Origin: Bacteroidales bacterium
GTDB lineage: Bacteria > Bacteroidota > Bacteroidia > Bacteroidales > UBA4181
Direction of reading: 5' to 3'
DNA: 15,167 bases
Assembly (NCBI GenBank): GCA_031264715.1
Contig: JAISDP010000301.1
Span: 1-15,167 of the forward strand
This document shows, in pieces, positions 1 through 7,624 of the stretch. The notes beneath the pieces are model-generated. The model did no database searches. It saw only the letters and a program-made list of their open reading frames with translations, and was not told the DNA's origin. Made by a program: the position numbers and the translations under genes. The stretch's first letter is position 1. Every line of letters begins with the position of its first letter.

Positions 1-2091
1 GTATTTATTTCCTTATTTCTCAGCTTTCAGGCTTGGGGGCAGGATCTTGACAGCGCAATCGATCAATTCATGCCTTTCATTCATGCGCTTCATAACTTTT
101 CGAGACAGATTCCCCAGGAAAAAGTATACTTGCATTTCGACAATACCGGTTATTACCAGGGCGACCACATCTGGTTCAAATGCTATGTTGTTACTTCCGA
201 ACAGCACCGGTTAAGCGGGTTGAGCAAAACCCTGTATGTCGAACTTTTGAACCCGGGCGGAGAGGTCGTCGACAAGCGGATTTTGAAAATTGAGAACGGA
301 CAGTGTCATGGTGATTTTACATTGAGTCAGCTTCCGTTTTATTCGGGTTTTTACGAGGTGCGCGCCTATACGAAATATATGTTGGATTTTGGGAATGAGG
401 TGATTTTTTCCAGGTTGTTGCCTGTTTTCGACAAACCAAAAATAGACGGCAACTTCGAAGAGAAGGATATGATGAGGTATGGCAAATACGGCGCCGGCAA
501 TTATCCGATGAAAAGGGAGAAACCGCTCAAAGAGAAGAAAGTGAATCTCCGCTTTTTCCCCGAAGGAGGCAATATGATCCGGGGCGTCACATCGCGTATC
601 GCTTTCGAAGCTATGGACGAAGCCGGAAACCCGATAGACATTACCGGCGCTGTGACGGATGAAACGAAGCAGGAATTATGTCGCTTTGCCACCCGGCACG
701 AAGGTCGCGGAATGTTTGCATATACGCCCGGCGCCGGTAAGCGGAAGGTTGTCGCAGAATATTCCGGGAAAAAATATCAGTTTGATTTGCCTCGGGACTT
801 GCCGCAGGGGTTTGTGATGGAAACGGACAACCTGTCGCACCCCGACAGCATTGGAATATGGGTACGAAAAAACAGTAATACACCTGCCGAAATGCTGGGC
901 GTGGTCATTTTAAGCGGCGGTAAGCTGCTACATCATTGTCTCGTGAACGTTTCCGGCGACGAAATCGGTTTTAAAATGGATCAAACACAGTTGCCTTCGG
1001 GGGTTTCTCAAATTGTGCTGTTCAACCGTGACGGCGAGATTCTGTGCGACCGCTTGATATTTACCAACAGGAACGAATGGTTGGACATCAAGGCAAAGAC
1101 CGGTAAACCGTCCTATCAACCGCACGAATTAGTCGAGATGGAGTTTTCTGTTGCAAACAGGGACGCAAATCCGGTCAAAACAGTTTTTTCCCTGTCGGTG
1201 AAAGATGGCGCGAACGAGGTTGCATGTAAGGATCATATCCTGACCGACCTTTTACTGATGTCGGAAATCAGAGGTTATGTCCGCGATCCTTCTTACTATT
1301 TCAAAGCGGAAGACGATACCTGTCGCACCGCGCTCGACTTGTTGCTGATGGTGCAGGGCTGGCGGCGTTATTCCTGGAAACAGATGGCCGGGGTTGAGCC
1401 GCTTCAATTAAAATATCTTCCCGAACAGGGTATTGAAACCCACGGGAAGGTGGTGAGCATGGTGAAGCAGATAGCCAAACCCAACGTTCAGGTTTCCTGT
1501 TTACTGCTTCAAAAGGATGAGGAAAATGAGAAAAATGCAAGTTTTGCCGAATTCTTTATAACGGATAGCCTGGGACGCTTCTCTTTTGTGTCGGATGTAC
1601 AGGGAAAATGGAACATGATACTGGCCGTGACCGAAAAGGGAAAGAAAAAAGACCACCGGATTATCCTGGACAGGCTTTTCAGCCCCGAACCGAAACGGTA
1701 TCGCTATGCGGAAATGCAGGTAAACATTGCTGTGGAAAATAATGAAAGTATGAATGATGAAGAAACGCCCGACAATTATTTTGGAGAAGATATGGAATCA
1801 TTCAGGGTTGCTTATAATGATTCGTTAACCCGGGCAGGCATCAGCGAGAAAGTCCATCATTTGTCGGCAGTAACGGTTAGTGCAAAGAAAAGAAGCAGGG
1901 AACGCGACATTTACAATAACCGCTCGACTTCAGTTGCCTACTATGATGTGGATTCGGAAATAAACGATATTCAAGACGGCGGTAAATATATAGGCGACGA
2001 TATCCATCAACTACTGATCAGTATGAATAAAAATTTTTATACCATCCAGCGCGGGGCCAGCGAATATGTGAGAATATTACGCTCGCAATGA
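1..2091 (+). CDS. Secreted MG2/macroglobulin-like protein with start of a plug domain; 5' cut by window, 3' end probably lost
   Basis: The reading frame is open from base 1, so the true start lies upstream. The first visible residues (VFISLFLSFQAWGQ, then D) read as the end of a signal peptide. The next segment, with EKVYLHFDNTGYYQGDHIWF at about residues 37-56, is the opening of the MG2-like proteins common in Bacteroidota, probably exported to the periplasm or outer membrane. A long beta-rich middle follows. Near the C-terminus, HHLSAVTVSAKKRSRERD and a stretch ending in SMNKNFYTIQRGASEYVR look like the linker and beginning of a TonB-plug-like domain. The frame then stops after RILRSQ, where family members as I remember them continue with more domain. 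The last codons overlap a short repeat-like sequence. 696 residues are visible. It converges on the receptor gene 19 bases away. Family placement is from pattern memory; the truncation is inference. Exact function is unknown. Confidence 0.8.
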   Translation, partial: VFISLFLSFQAWGQDLDSAIDQFMPFIHALHNFSRQIPQEKVYLHFDNTGYYQGDHIWFKCYVVTSEQHRLSGLSKTLYVELLNPGGEVVDKRILKIENGQCHGDFTLSQLPFYSGFYEVRAYTKYMLDFGNEVIFSRLLPVFDKPKIDGNFEEKDMMRYGKYGAGNYPMKREKPLKEKKVNLRFFPEGGNMIRGVTSRIAFEAMDEAGNPIDITGAVTDETKQELCRFATRHEGRGMFAYTPGAGKRKVVAEYSGKKYQFDLPRDLPQGFVMETDNLSHPDSIGIWVRKNSNTPAEMLGVVILSGGKLLHHCLVNVSGDEIGFKMDQTQLPSGVSQIVLFNRDGEILCDRLIFTNRNEWLDIKAKTGKPSYQPHELVEMEFSVANRDANPVKTVFSLSVKDGANEVACKDHILTDLLLMSEIRGYVRDPSYYFKAEDDTCRTALDLLLMVQGWRRYSWKQMAGVEPLQLKYLPEQGIETHGKVVSMVKQIAKPNVQVSCLLLQKDEENEKNASFAEFFITDSLGRFSFVSDVQGKWNMILAVTEKGKKKDHRIILDRLFSPEPKRYRYAEMQVNIAVENNESMNDEETPDNYFGEDMESFRVAYNDSLTRAGISEKVHHLSAVTVSAKKRSRERDIYNNRSTSVAYYDVDSEINDIQDGGKYIGDDIHQLLISMNKNFYTIQRGASEYVRILRSQ

Positions 2092-2093
2092 CG
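2080..2093. repeat. Possible end of a dispersed short repeat (CGTCATTGCGAGCG)
   Basis: The sequence CGCTCGCAATGACG, read on the other strand as CGTCATTGCGAGCG, matches the outer end of a short dispersed repeat that I remember from several bacterial genomes. It supplies the last codons and stop of the upstream gene. Only one end is present and no second copy is in the window, so the assignment is tentative. Confidence 0.3.
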
Positions 2094-2110
2094 CGCCGCC
2101 TTAATAGCTC

Positions 2111-4150
2111 TTAGTTTTTCAGTGTCACGGCAATACCTGCCCGTATCCATCGTCCCGGAAGGATGATATTGCCGATATCCTGATGTTTCCTATTGCCGAG
2201 GTTGGATGCCTCCACAAAAATATTCAGCCGTTCGGTCTGTCGGTAAATTCGGAGATCGATTTGCCAGAACGGATCATAAGGCGCCTCGCTTTCCGAACCG
2301 TCTTCGGCATGATATTGCATGTAAGTACCGTTGCGGTCCTGCCAGCCGATCATCCAGTGTGCGCATACCTTTTCGGCGATACGGTGTGTCAGGCCGAAAT
2401 TCAACCGATGACGAAGGTAATCCATCACGTAATTGGACTTGTATTGGTTGGACGACTTGTTGCTGCTCATGAATGTGTAATACGCAGTGAGCGACTGTAG
2501 CGGGAAATTCTTCCCTGCGGCACGTTTCACATCCCATCGTCCGCTTGTCGAGACTCCATGTGTATACAAATCCGTAAGATTCATGGTGTGCCATTTCTGC
2601 AGATCGTCCAGCCATATCCAGTCGATCGCATCGCTGATGTTGCGGTAGAAATAACTGACATTGACATTCCAGCAGCCGGTTGTGATTTTGGCTCCCAATT
2701 CGTATTCTGTGCTGCGTTCGGGCTCCAGGTCGGGATTACCGATATTCATCGGGCTTTGGTAATATAAGTCTGTGAAAGTAGGCAGCCGCATGGCCCGGTT
2801 GGCCGAAGCGTATACTTTGAACGTATGGTTCGGATGGAAAGCCAGGTCGATACCCGGGTATACATTCAGTTGGTCGCCTGTGTAGTTGTTGTGGTTCATC
2901 AGCACGCCCACCGATGCGCTCCACTTCCCGATGTACAGGTTTTGTTCGGCAAAGGCGCTGATGTTGGTTCGTTGGCCGGTTTGGGTGTACCATTTGTCGT
3001 CCTGCCGGGGAACTTTGCGGGGCGTATCCATCGGTTCGCCCAGGTTGTTGCTGTAGATACGTTCGCTACGGGCCAGCACGCCGGCGCTTATTCGCCCAAA
3101 GCGGCCAGCAAGCGAAGCTGTAACATCCGCGCCGTATGTGCCTGTATAGTGGAAATTACGGTAAGCATCAGGATGGTTGCGGTTGAGGATGTACTGGTCG
3201 TAGTTGCGCCGCCAGTATACCGACGGCGTTATGCTGAATCTGCCTGCCGTAACCCCGCCTTTCAATGCCGCGAAAAACGTGTGCAGCGACTCGTACTGGT
3301 CGGGATATTTCGGCCCGTAGAAACTGTTGGCTCCGAAGTCCTTTTGCGTATACCCCAATTGCAGGTCCATCGGAACGACGTTGTTGTTCCATTTGTTTTG
3401 CGAGAAAATGTTCAGGTTCTTGAAATCGGTATTGTGCATGTATCCGTCCGATGCTGTTTGCGACACGGCCAAATGATGGGTGGTGCGGCATGTGTGCGCG
3501 GTTCCGGAGAGCGCAGCTTTGTAGAACCAGTATTGTCCGCTGGCGAGGGAAGCTTTCAGATAATTTTCCGGCTGTGTTCCCGTAATAAAATTTACCGCGC
3601 CGCCTAAAGCGTTGTTGCCGAAAATTCGTGCTGCGGGGCCTTCAAGTACTTCGATTTTTTCGACCGATTCGAGATCGATGGGGAGGTTGAGTGAGTAGTG
3701 TCCTGTTTGCGGGTCGCTGATATTGATTCCGTTGAGTAGTATCAGTGTCTGGTCGAATGACGAGCCGCGTATGGAAACGTCAGCTTGGGCGCCGTATGGG
3801 CCGCGTTGCCTCAGGTCGACATTGGGGATAAACTCCAGCATGTCCGCGAGGCTTTGTACCGCCGCTTGATCAATATCCGATTTCCGTACCTGAGTGATCG
3901 TCCGACCGACCGGCGCAAACACATTGGGCGCAGCATCTGCGCTCACCTCGACTTCTTCCAGATCGATCTTCTTCACTTGCGTACTGTCCGCCTGGGCAAA
4001 ACTCCGCTCCGACGAAACCAGCATCGTATAGCCGACACACAACACGCCGATCTTCACGCAACGGTGAAGGCTATTGAAGATGGCATACGCTTTGTTGGCC
4101 CACCGCCTGAAACAGGCCGGCGCAGACCGCTTCTTTACATCATGATTCAT
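2111..4150 (-). CDS. TonB-dependent outer-membrane receptor, BtuB-like
   Basis: An outer-membrane beta-barrel transporter driven by TonB/ExbBD. The preferred start (ATG, 4150) gives 679 residues; an in-frame ATG at 4174 and a GTG at 4219 are alternatives. The N-terminus carries FRRWANKAYAIFNSLHRCVK followed by a hydrophobic segment and a likely cut after SFAQA (near residue 53). DLEEVEVSAD just after it fits a TonB box. The plug (about residues 60-170) contains DVSIRGSSFDQTLILLNG, ISDPQTGHYSLNLP and VEVLEGP-type motifs, then LGGAVNFITG. The rest is a long barrel ending in GRWIRAGIAVTLKN. There is no carboxypeptidase-like N-terminal domain, so it is not SusC type. The plug and N-terminus resemble the BtuB-like (vitamin B12) receptors of Bacteroidota, but no B12 riboswitch, SusD or binding-protein gene is adjacent, so the substrate is open. 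Confidence 0.9.
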   Translation of the reverse strand: MNHDVKKRSAPACFRRWANKAYAIFNSLHRCVKIGVLCVGYTMLVSSERSFAQADSTQVKKIDLEEVEVSADAAPNVFAPVGRTITQVRKSDIDQAAVQSLADMLEFIPNVDLRQRGPYGAQADVSIRGSSFDQTLILLNGINISDPQTGHYSLNLPIDLESVEKIEVLEGPAARIFGNNALGGAVNFITGTQPENYLKASLASGQYWFYKAALSGTAHTCRTTHHLAVSQTASDGYMHNTDFKNLNIFSQNKWNNNVVPMDLQLGYTQKDFGANSFYGPKYPDQYESLHTFFAALKGGVTAGRFSITPSVYWRRNYDQYILNRNHPDAYRNFHYTGTYGADVTASLAGRFGRISAGVLARSERIYSNNLGEPMDTPRKVPRQDDKWYTQTGQRTNISAFAEQNLYIGKWSASVGVLMNHNNYTGDQLNVYPGIDLAFHPNHTFKVYASANRAMRLPTFTDLYYQSPMNIGNPDLEPERSTEYELGAKITTGCWNVNVSYFYRNISDAIDWIWLDDLQKWHTMNLTDLYTHGVSTSGRWDVKRAAGKNFPLQSLTAYYTFMSSNKSSNQYKSNYVMDYLRHRLNFGLTHRIAEKVCAHWMIGWQDRNGTYMQYHAEDGSESEAPYDPFWQIDLRIYRQTERLNIFVEASNLGNRKHQDIGNIILPGRWIRAGIAVTLKN

Positions 4151-4215
4151 TTGATTTAAATATTTTGGTTTCATTGATTGATATTTTGATGATGATTTAT
4201 TTTTGGCCGCTTCGA

Positions 4216-4467
4216 TCACATCCCATATATATGGATGTACATTTTATCGACAAGTAAGATTAATTCGTTGATATTCTTGAATTTTCTTGTATGTCCACTT
4301 CCACGAGTCGCCATGTACCAGCGTGACGCAACGTTGTTCAACTGCTTTTTAATCCTGCAGCCTGTCGCGTCATAGGTATATTTCAGCACATCCGTTCCTT
4401 CGGTAACGCTTTTGGTCAGACCTAAGTGGTTGTAGGCAACGGTTCCCTTTTGGCTATCCTTAGTCAT
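4216..4467 (-). pseudogene. RHS/YD-repeat protein fragment (decayed)
   Basis: An 83-codon frame whose first half reads like one YD-repeat of a Bacteroidota RHS protein: MTKDSQKGTVAYNHLGL, then VLKYTYDATGCRIKKQLNN. RHS proteins are normally very large wall- or secretion-associated toxins or shells, so one repeat is a scrap. After about residue 48 the similarity ends and the translation (ASRWYMATRGSGHTRKFKN onward) looks unrelated or frameshifted. Upstream the frame stays open to a stop at 4531-4533 with no ATG. Its stop codon overlaps the GTG that opens the longest version of the receptor frame, which I take as coincidence. Probably non-functional. Confidence 0.55.
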
Positions 4468-4546
4468 GCGGCATGCTACGCTGTTCGCAGCAACCTTTTC
4501 CTGCGCAGCAAAGCACCACAGAAATATGATCTACAATTCATTGGCG

Positions 4547-4554
4547 CAAAATTA
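4547..4554 (-). promoter_or_regulatory. Candidate -7 element (TAATTTTG) facing the RHS fragment and receptor gene
   Basis: On the minus strand this reads TAATTTTG, a match to the Bacteroidota -7 consensus TAnnTTTG. No TTTG is found 19-21 bases upstream, so only half of the promoter is supported. If used, the receptor mRNA would have a leader of roughly 390 bases running through the RHS fragment. I saw no better promoter nearer to the receptor start. Confidence 0.3.
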
Positions 4555-4701
4555 CACTTTAATTTAAATCGTTGTTCTATATAATAGAGATTTGAGGTTA
4601 TTTTTGTTAGAAAAAATGAGGCGAACGATCATTTACACGGGTTAAGGAACGAAATCCTGTCAGGGTCAAAACCGCCAAGTACTATTTTTTTATATTTTTA
4701 G

Positions 4702-4732
4702 TTTGTATTTAAGAACAAAGATCATACCTTTG
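4702..4732 (+). promoter_or_regulatory. rpsT promoter, Bacteroidota type
   Basis: TTTG at 4702-4705 and TACCTTTG at 4725-4732 are separated by 19 bases, matching the primary-sigma promoter of Bacteroidota (TTTG, then TAnnTTTG) in both boxes and spacing. Transcription would start near 4740, leaving a leader of about 28 bases before rpsT. This is the best promoter in the window, as expected for a ribosomal protein gene. Confidence 0.8.
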
Positions 4733-4767
4733 CACGCTCAAAAAACAGGTATCATTTTTAATCAGAT

Positions 4768-5022
4768 ATGGCAAATCATAAATCATCCATCAAGAGAATA
4801 AGGCAAAGCGAAAGCCGGAGGTTGGAAAATAAGTATTATGCAAAAACAACCCGTAACGCAATCAAGAAGTTACGGACTACCACTGAAAAGGCTGCTGCCG
4901 TTGCGCAGTATCCCGAAGTGGCTTCGATGCTGGACAGGCTGGCAAAGAAAAGCGTAATTCATAAGAATAAGGCTTCGAACCTCAAATCGAAACTCTCTCA
5001 TTATATCAATACATTGGCGTAA
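4768..5022 (+). CDS. rpsT: 30S ribosomal protein S20
   Basis: An 84-residue, highly basic protein beginning MANHKSSIKRIRQSESRRLE, the signature start of S20, and ending in SNLKSKLSHYINTLA. S20 binds 16S rRNA and helps small-subunit assembly. Length is normal for the family. It follows a strong promoter with a short leader and is closed by an intrinsic terminator 24 bases after its stop. Only this start fits. No abnormality seen. Confidence 0.97.
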   Translation: MANHKSSIKRIRQSESRRLENKYYAKTTRNAIKKLRTTTEKAAAVAQYPEVASMLDRLAKKSVIHKNKASNLKSKLSHYINTLA

Positions 5023-5046
5023 GTCCGGCTTATAATGATATGCCGC

Positions 5047-5076
5047 ACCCTTCCTTGCGAGGAGGGGTTTTTGTTT
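5047..5076 (+). terminator. Intrinsic terminator after rpsT
   Basis: Arms ACCCTTCCT (5047-5055) and AGGAGGGGT (5060-5068) pair with one G-T wobble around a four-base TGCG loop, followed by TTTTTGTTTT. This is a standard rho-independent terminator. It lies inside the longest open frame of radC, which argues for a later radC start. Confidence 0.8.
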
Positions 5077-5111
5077 TCGTGTTTCGTGGCTTTACCCAAC
5101 CCGAAATCAAA

Positions 5112-5828
5112 ATGACACTTATGGAAAAATCAAAAGACGGGCATCAATCTTTTCCTATTACTGACTGGGCGGAAGAAGACCGGCCCCGCGAGAAACTTGT
5201 GGCCAAGGGTGTTGCATCACTGAGCAATGCCGAGTTACTGGCCATCATCATGAGGTCGGGTTCGCCGGAAGACAATGCTGTAGAATTGGCCCGGAAAATT
5301 TTGGTCGATTTCAAGAACAGTCTTGGCGAATTGGGTAAAGCAACCGTTGCACAGCTAAAAAGTTACAGGGGCATGGGCGAAGCGAAAGCCATAGGCATTA
5401 TAGCTGCGCTGGAACTTGGTCGGCGGCGCAATACCGGCGAGGTAATCGAAAAGAAAAAGATCACGAACAGTATGGATATTTTCATGCTGTTCCACCCGAT
5501 GCTCAGCGACCTGCCGCACGAAGAGTTCTGGATCCTGTTCCTGAACCACTCCAACCTGTACATGGACATGCAACGCCTGAGCATCGGTGGATTGGCCGAC
5601 GCTTCGGCGGATGTGCGCCTGATCATGAAAATGGCGATAGAACGCCTTGCAACGGGTATTGCGCTCTGTCATAACCACCCGTCGGGTAACGCAACACCCA
5701 GTAAACAGGATATTTCAGTGACGCGAAAAGTAAAAGAAGGCGGTGCGTTGCTCAACATTACCCTGCTCGATCATGTGATTGTGGCTGATCATACGTATTA
5801 CAGTTTTGCCGACGAGGGCGCTCTGTGA
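5112..5828 (+). CDS. radC: RadC-family JAB/MPN domain protein
   Basis: A 238-residue RadC (UPF0758) protein. The N-terminal part (PREKLVAKGVASLSNAELLA, then the helix-hairpin-helix-like YRGMGEAKAIGIIAALELG) is typical. The C-terminal JAMM metal site shows as H187-N-H189-P-S-G and S197-K-Q-D200, spaced as in the family. The biochemical role is still uncertain; the old link to recombinational repair was not upheld. The frame is open from 5040, but its first 24 codons run through the rpsT terminator, so I chose ATG 5112; ATG 5121 is also possible. No promoter is visible between the terminator and this start, so expression may depend on read-through from rpsT. Confidence 0.95.
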   Translation: MTLMEKSKDGHQSFPITDWAEEDRPREKLVAKGVASLSNAELLAIIMRSGSPEDNAVELARKILVDFKNSLGELGKATVAQLKSYRGMGEAKAIGIIAALELGRRRNTGEVIEKKKITNSMDIFMLFHPMLSDLPHEEFWILFLNHSNLYMDMQRLSIGGLADASADVRLIMKMAIERLATGIALCHNHPSGNATPSKQDISVTRKVKEGGALLNITLLDHVIVADHTYYSFADEGAL

Positions 5829-5895
5829 TGAGTTTCGGTTTCCGATTTCGAGTTTCGGCATAATATTTGAATAGATTTTTCTTTCATTGAAGTAC

Positions 5896-5923
5896 TTGTT
5901 GACAAGACAATTGGTACATACCA
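5896..5923. promoter_or_regulatory. Two small inverted repeats upstream of the TPR gene
   Basis: CTTGT-TG-ACAAG (5896-5907) and TGGTA-CA-TACCA (5912-5923) lie side by side 22 bases before the ATG at 5945. Such paired short palindromes can be operator sites, but both are short. No clear Bacteroidota promoter is visible between radC and the TPR gene. A direct repeat GAGTTTCGG also occurs at 5830-5838 and 5850-5858. Confidence 0.25.
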
Positions 5924-5944
5924 TTAAAAAAATAGCCATTGAAT

Positions 5945-7618
5945 ATGAAGTGCGCCGGTATTATTTTCCTGTTCTGTATCTGTGTGGTTACCGCACGGGC
6001 ACAGGATGTTGATGCCGTATTGCATGCAGCCGACTCGTTGAGCGCACAGCCCCAAAAAGCGGTGGAGATACTCAACCGGGCATTGGCTACCGATCCGGAT
6101 TCGGAAGAACTGTTGAAAGTACGCGCCGAAGCTTACGAAAGCCTGAAACAGTACGATCAATCCGTTGCCGATTACAAGCGGTTGACACAGTTGTCGCCCG
6201 ATGAGGAAAATCTCTGGTATTTGCTGGGACACAGCCAGTACAAAAACGGGCAGTTGACGGATGCACTGAAAAGCCTGAACAGGGCTACCAGGCTCAACCC
6301 GAAATACCTGCCGGCCTTTCATGCCAGGATACAGGTATTGTTGCAGCTCAACCAAAACGACGCTGCATTGAAAGTGAGCGACTCCACGTTACAGATCGGC
6401 GAAACGGCCAAGACCTATTACCTGCAGGGCGAAGTATACAGCAGGCTGAAATCGTGGCAAAAAGCCGGATGGGCATACGACAAGGCTACGAAAATAGACA
6501 AGGGGTATATCAATGCCTACATTGCCCTGGCCAACATTGCTGCGAACACCAACAAATCCCAGGAAACGCTGGAAGCTGCCGAATCGGCGCTCGGGATCGA
6601 TCCCGACTCAAAAGAAGCATTGATTGCCCGGAGCAGGGGATTCGCACTGTCAAAGAATTATACCGATGCCATCGATGATGTTTCCTACGCGATCAAGCTG
6701 GATCCGGATAACGTCAATGCGCTCTATTGGCGGGGAATCTATTACCGGGATACCAACAAGCCGCAGGATGCCATCAGGGATTTCGAGAAGGCGCTGAAGC
6801 TTCAGCCGGATAACTGGCAGGCCATAGCCGGACGGGCGGATGCTTATGCCAGGGCGGGCGATAAGAAGACCGCGCTGGAAGGCTACCGGAAATTGCTGGT
6901 CATGGCTGCCGATCATCCCGAAAAAGATGCGATCACCCAACTGTCCAACCAGCAGATTTTCGAACTGAGCCGCGAAGACAGGGCGCCAACGCTGGCCCTG
7001 ACCGACCCGAAACCTGAAAGTTTCGACATACAGGTGCCCGACAACGAACAATCGATCACCATCAAAGGAAAAATTTCCGACGAAAGTCCCATAAAATCAC
7101 TGGTGATTAACGGGCAAACTGTGCCTGTGACCCCTGTAGGCGGTGATTTTGAGTTTGCATCGATCGTAAAGCTCGAAAACGCACAGGAAATTCAGATCGA
7201 GGTATCCGATGTGTATCATAACATCAATCAAGTGGTATATCATTTGGTAAGGAACGAAACAGGGAAGCCGCAAATCGTGCTGTTTACCCCGAAGCTTTCG
7301 GAAAGCGGCGTGATTACGCTGGGTGCCAATGAACCGACGCTTTATATTGAAGGCAAGGTAACCGACGAAAGTTCCATTGCATCCATCGTGGTAGACGGTA
7401 AAGCGGTAGATTTCGACCACGATGCTGCTGATCCTGCTTTCTCGGCGATAGTGGACATCAACAACAAAACCCTGTTTTCGATAGCGGTTACCGACCGTTT
7501 CGGCAACACAACAGAACAGACCTACACACTTGAAAAGTTGGCTACAGCCGTAACCGGAACCGAACCGGCGGCAAATGCACCTGCTGTGGTTCCTGCCGTT
7601 GAACAGGCTTCACACTAA
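5945..7618 (+). CDS. Exported TPR-repeat protein with two C-terminal beta modules
   Basis: A 557-residue protein. Residues 1-20 (MKCAGIIFLFCICVVTARAQ) form a signal peptide cut before D21, so it is likely periplasmic. Residues about 25-325 are a run of TPR repeats; clear examples are AVADYKRL-type helices, LGIDPDSKEALIARSRGFAL, IKLDPDNVNALYWRGIYYRD and LKLQPDNWQAIAGRADAYAR. Two related beta modules follow, about 365-440 and 455-535, each carrying GK(I/V)(S/T)DES then (S/A)(L/I)V.(N/D)G and ending in V(Y/F)H/GN-type strands, like the Ig-like or glucodextranase-B-like modules attached to TPR or caspase-like proteins. The tail is Ala/Pro-rich. ATG 5945 is preferred over the TTG six bases upstream. 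The SNF2 gene starts 6 bases after its stop, so the two are probably co-transcribed. TPRs imply protein binding; partner unknown. Confidence 0.85.
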   Translation: MKCAGIIFLFCICVVTARAQDVDAVLHAADSLSAQPQKAVEILNRALATDPDSEELLKVRAEAYESLKQYDQSVADYKRLTQLSPDEENLWYLLGHSQYKNGQLTDALKSLNRATRLNPKYLPAFHARIQVLLQLNQNDAALKVSDSTLQIGETAKTYYLQGEVYSRLKSWQKAGWAYDKATKIDKGYINAYIALANIAANTNKSQETLEAAESALGIDPDSKEALIARSRGFALSKNYTDAIDDVSYAIKLDPDNVNALYWRGIYYRDTNKPQDAIRDFEKALKLQPDNWQAIAGRADAYARAGDKKTALEGYRKLLVMAADHPEKDAITQLSNQQIFELSREDRAPTLALTDPKPESFDIQVPDNEQSITIKGKISDESPIKSLVINGQTVPVTPVGGDFEFASIVKLENAQEIQIEVSDVYHNINQVVYHLVRNETGKPQIVLFTPKLSESGVITLGANEPTLYIEGKVTDESSIASIVVDGKAVDFDHDAADPAFSAIVDINNKTLFSIAVTDRFGNTTEQTYTLEKLATAVTGTEPAANAPAVVPAVEQASH

Positions 7619-7624
7619 AAACCA

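Larger units (their letters stand above)
4468..4767. other. Gene-free interval upstream of rpsT
   Basis: An AT-rich interval of about 300 bases. It holds a hairpin at 4474-4492 (arms TGCTACG and CGCAGCA), the minus-strand -7 match above, a plus-strand -7 match (TATTTTTG, 4599-4606) without a -33 partner, a nine-codon frame at 4616-4645 (MRRTIIYTG), a T-run at 4685-4691, and the rpsT promoter at its right end. I see no tRNA and no complete gene. Confidence 0.5.

Noticed and set aside
2825..3607. 260-codon plus-strand frame opposite the TonB receptor
   Set aside because: It lies wholly antisense to a gene with clear motifs and has no recognisable domain; it is a by-product of the receptor's codon pattern.
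4216..4219. Overlapping stop/start between the RHS fragment and the receptor as translational coupling
   Set aside because: The receptor start there is a GTG giving 23 extra residues before the likely true ATG; the overlap is most likely chance.
4220..4550. Cobalamin riboswitch upstream of the BtuB-like receptor
   Set aside because: I looked for the B12 box (GCCACTG on the minus strand) and the usual core elements and did not find them.
4640..4690. SRP (4.5S) RNA-like stretch with CCTGTCAGGGTC
   Set aside because: The GGAAG-type loop and the symmetric second strand of the S domain are absent and long pairing arms cannot be drawn.
5040..5111. N-terminal extension of RadC from ATG 5040
   Set aside because: These codons cover the rpsT terminator hairpin and T-run and do not resemble RadC sequence.
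5899..5927. TTGACA box with a CATTAA 17 bases later, an E. coli-type promoter for the TPR gene
   Set aside because: The primary sigma factor of Bacteroidota uses TTTG/TAnnTTTG, the -10 match is poor, and the TTGACA is part of a small inverted repeat.
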